Of a stretch of DNA of 8,251 nucleotides, positions 7,201 to 8,251 are shown piece by piece. The DNA lies in contig CAAGKS010000015.1 of NCBI GenBank assembly GCA_900770605.1, positions 1-8,251 of the forward strand, read 5' to 3'. This DNA comes from Clostridia bacterium. GTDB taxonomy: Bacteria > Bacillota > Clostridia > Oscillospirales > CAG-272. Each line of letters starts with the position of its first letter. The first letter of the stretch is position 1. The translations under genes were made by a program, and so were the position numbers. The notes under the pieces were generated by a model. That model was not told the DNA's origin. It saw only the letters and a program-made list of their open reading frames with translations, and did not search any database.

Positions 7201-8251
7201 TTATGCATTTTCCTTCTTATAGTTTTCAACTATCTTTGCGGAAATATTACCGGGAACTACGTCGTAACCGTTTACTGCGAACTCAAAGCTTCCGCGTCCC
7301 TGCGTCATAGCGCGGAGAACGGTGGGATAGTCAACGAGCTCTGCCTTGGGAGCGATAGCGTGAACTACGGAATAGCCCTTCTTGCCCTCTGCGGGATCCA
7401 TACCCATAACTGCGCCACGGCGCTTATTGAGGTCACCCATTACGTCACCAACGAGAGAATCGGGAACGGTAATATCAAGATCGCCAACGGGCTCGAGAAG
7501 AACGGGAGCCGCCTGCTCAAGACACTTCTTGTACGCGATGTTAGCCGCGGTCTTGAAGGAAAGCTCATCAGAGTCAACGTCGTGATAAGATCCATCGTAA
7601 AGGTCAGCAGCAAGTCCTACCATCGGGAAGCCTGCAACGCCCTTTGTCATAGCGTCCTGCAAGCCCTTTTCAACTGCGGGATAGAAGTTCTTGGGAACTG
7701 TTCCGCCGACAACGGATACTGTAAATTCAAGTCCCTCGGACTCGGAAGGAGCAAAGCGAATCTTAACGTGACCGTACTGACCGGAACCACCGTTCTGCTT
7801 CTTATGCTTTCCTTCTACGTCAACTCTCTTGGTTATCTTCTCGCGATATGCGATCTTAGGCTCTTCAAAGTTTACCGTTACTCCAAAGCGGTTCTTAAGC
7901 TTTGCTGCAAGAACTGCCATATGCATCTCACCAAGTCCGGATACAAGCATCTGCTTGGTCTCGGGGTTGTTCTCATACTTAAGCGTGAGGTCTTCCTCGA
8001 TCATCTTAACGATACTCTGGGAGATCTTACCCTCGTCCTTTGCGGATGCGGGGATCATAGCCTTTGTATAGTAAGGTGTGGGATATACGATAGGCGCGAA
8101 CGCAAGCTCCTTGTTCCAGGTAAGCGTATCGTTGGTATTAGTACCCGTAAGCTTTGCAACCATACCGATATCACCGCAAGCAAGCTCCTCAACCTCGGTC
8201 TGCTTCTTTCCATTCATTATATATATATGAGCAAGCTTTTCGCTATCACCC
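7201..8251 (-). CDS. EF-G-like translation GTPase, C-terminal part (5' end outside window)
   Basis: The visible 349 residues cover the C-terminal end of domain II and domains III, IV and V of an elongation factor G family protein; EF-G drives tRNA-mRNA translocation on the ribosome. The frame is open to the window edge: GDSEKLAHIYI precedes the methionine at 8215-8217, and this fits the family, so that methionine is internal. Counting from it, domain III contains SGLGEMHM (93-100), domain IV contains GKHKKQNGGSGQYGH (136-150) and the tip loop GSYHDVDSDE (209-218), and domain V begins near EPVGDLDI (242-249) and includes GDVMGDLNKRRG (257-268). The wording around SGLGEMH, GGTVPKNFYPAVEKGL and GSFEFAVNGYDVVP differs from textbook EF-G and resembles the EF-G-like (EF-G2) paralogs of Firmicutes, so I give no fusA symbol although automatic annotation may do so. 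The GTPase domain lies outside the window. The protein ends in KKENA at a TAA, followed by a hairpin. Confidence 0.93.
   Translation of the reverse strand, partial: GDSEKLAHIYIMNGKKQTEVEELACGDIGMVAKLTGTNTNDTLTWNKELAFAPIVYPTPYYTKAMIPASAKDEGKISQSIVKMIEEDLTLKYENNPETKQMLVSGLGEMHMAVLAAKLKNRFGVTVNFEEPKIAYREKITKRVDVEGKHKKQNGGSGQYGHVKIRFAPSESEGLEFTVSVVGGTVPKNFYPAVEKGLQDAMTKGVAGFPMVGLAADLYDGSYHDVDSDELSFKTAANIAYKKCLEQAAPVLLEPVGDLDITVPDSLVGDVMGDLNKRRGAVMGMDPAEGKKGYSVVHAIAPKAELVDYPTVLRAMTQGRGSFEFAVNGYDVVPGNISAKIVENYKKENA

Noticed and set aside
8215..8229. ATG with an AT-rich repeat (ATATATATATA) upstream, looking like a gene start with a promoter
   Set aside because: The same frame continues to the window edge with GDSEKLAHIYI, which fits EF-G; the repeat is coding sequence for HIYI.

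Overview
The window carries four protein-coding genes and two transcription-terminator-like hairpins, packed tightly with no stretch over 300 bases lacking a gene. Both edges cut through genes. The left half holds the end of addB and all of addA on the plus strand. The right part holds, on the minus strand, the C-terminal part of an EF-G-like translation GTPase followed by a HAD-family phosphatase.

The addB-addA order, the four cysteines expected for an AddB iron-sulfur cluster, the EF-G type and the AAGGAG-like ribosome binding sites all fit a Gram-positive, Clostridia-like bacterium. Base composition looks close to balanced by eye, with frequent ATA isoleucine codons, as in many uncultured gut Clostridia. 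This placement is inference; there is no rRNA or other marker gene in the window to settle it.

Left region (1-6429): AddB and AddA together form the AddAB helicase-nuclease, which processes double-strand DNA ends for recombination, the Gram-positive counterpart of RecBCD. All helicase motifs of AddA and both nuclease active sites (one per subunit) are intact. The two reading frames overlap by 20 bases (or 11 if the second ATG is used), so translation is probably coupled. A compact inverted repeat in the 37-base gap after addA can work as a terminator in both directions, for addA and for the convergent HAD gene.

Right region (6467-8251, minus strand): the EF-G-like gene ends at 7201, is followed by a hairpin in an 80-base gap, and then comes the HAD hydrolase, which starts with TTG behind an AAGGGG ribosome binding site. 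The HAD gene has no evident functional link to AddAB or to the EF-G-like protein.

I found no mobile element, CRISPR array, tRNA, rRNA, riboswitch or defence cassette beyond AddAB itself, and nothing that supports a new biological system. The points worth a second look are modest: the start of addA, the two hairpins, the TTG start, and the paralog type of the EF-G-like protein.
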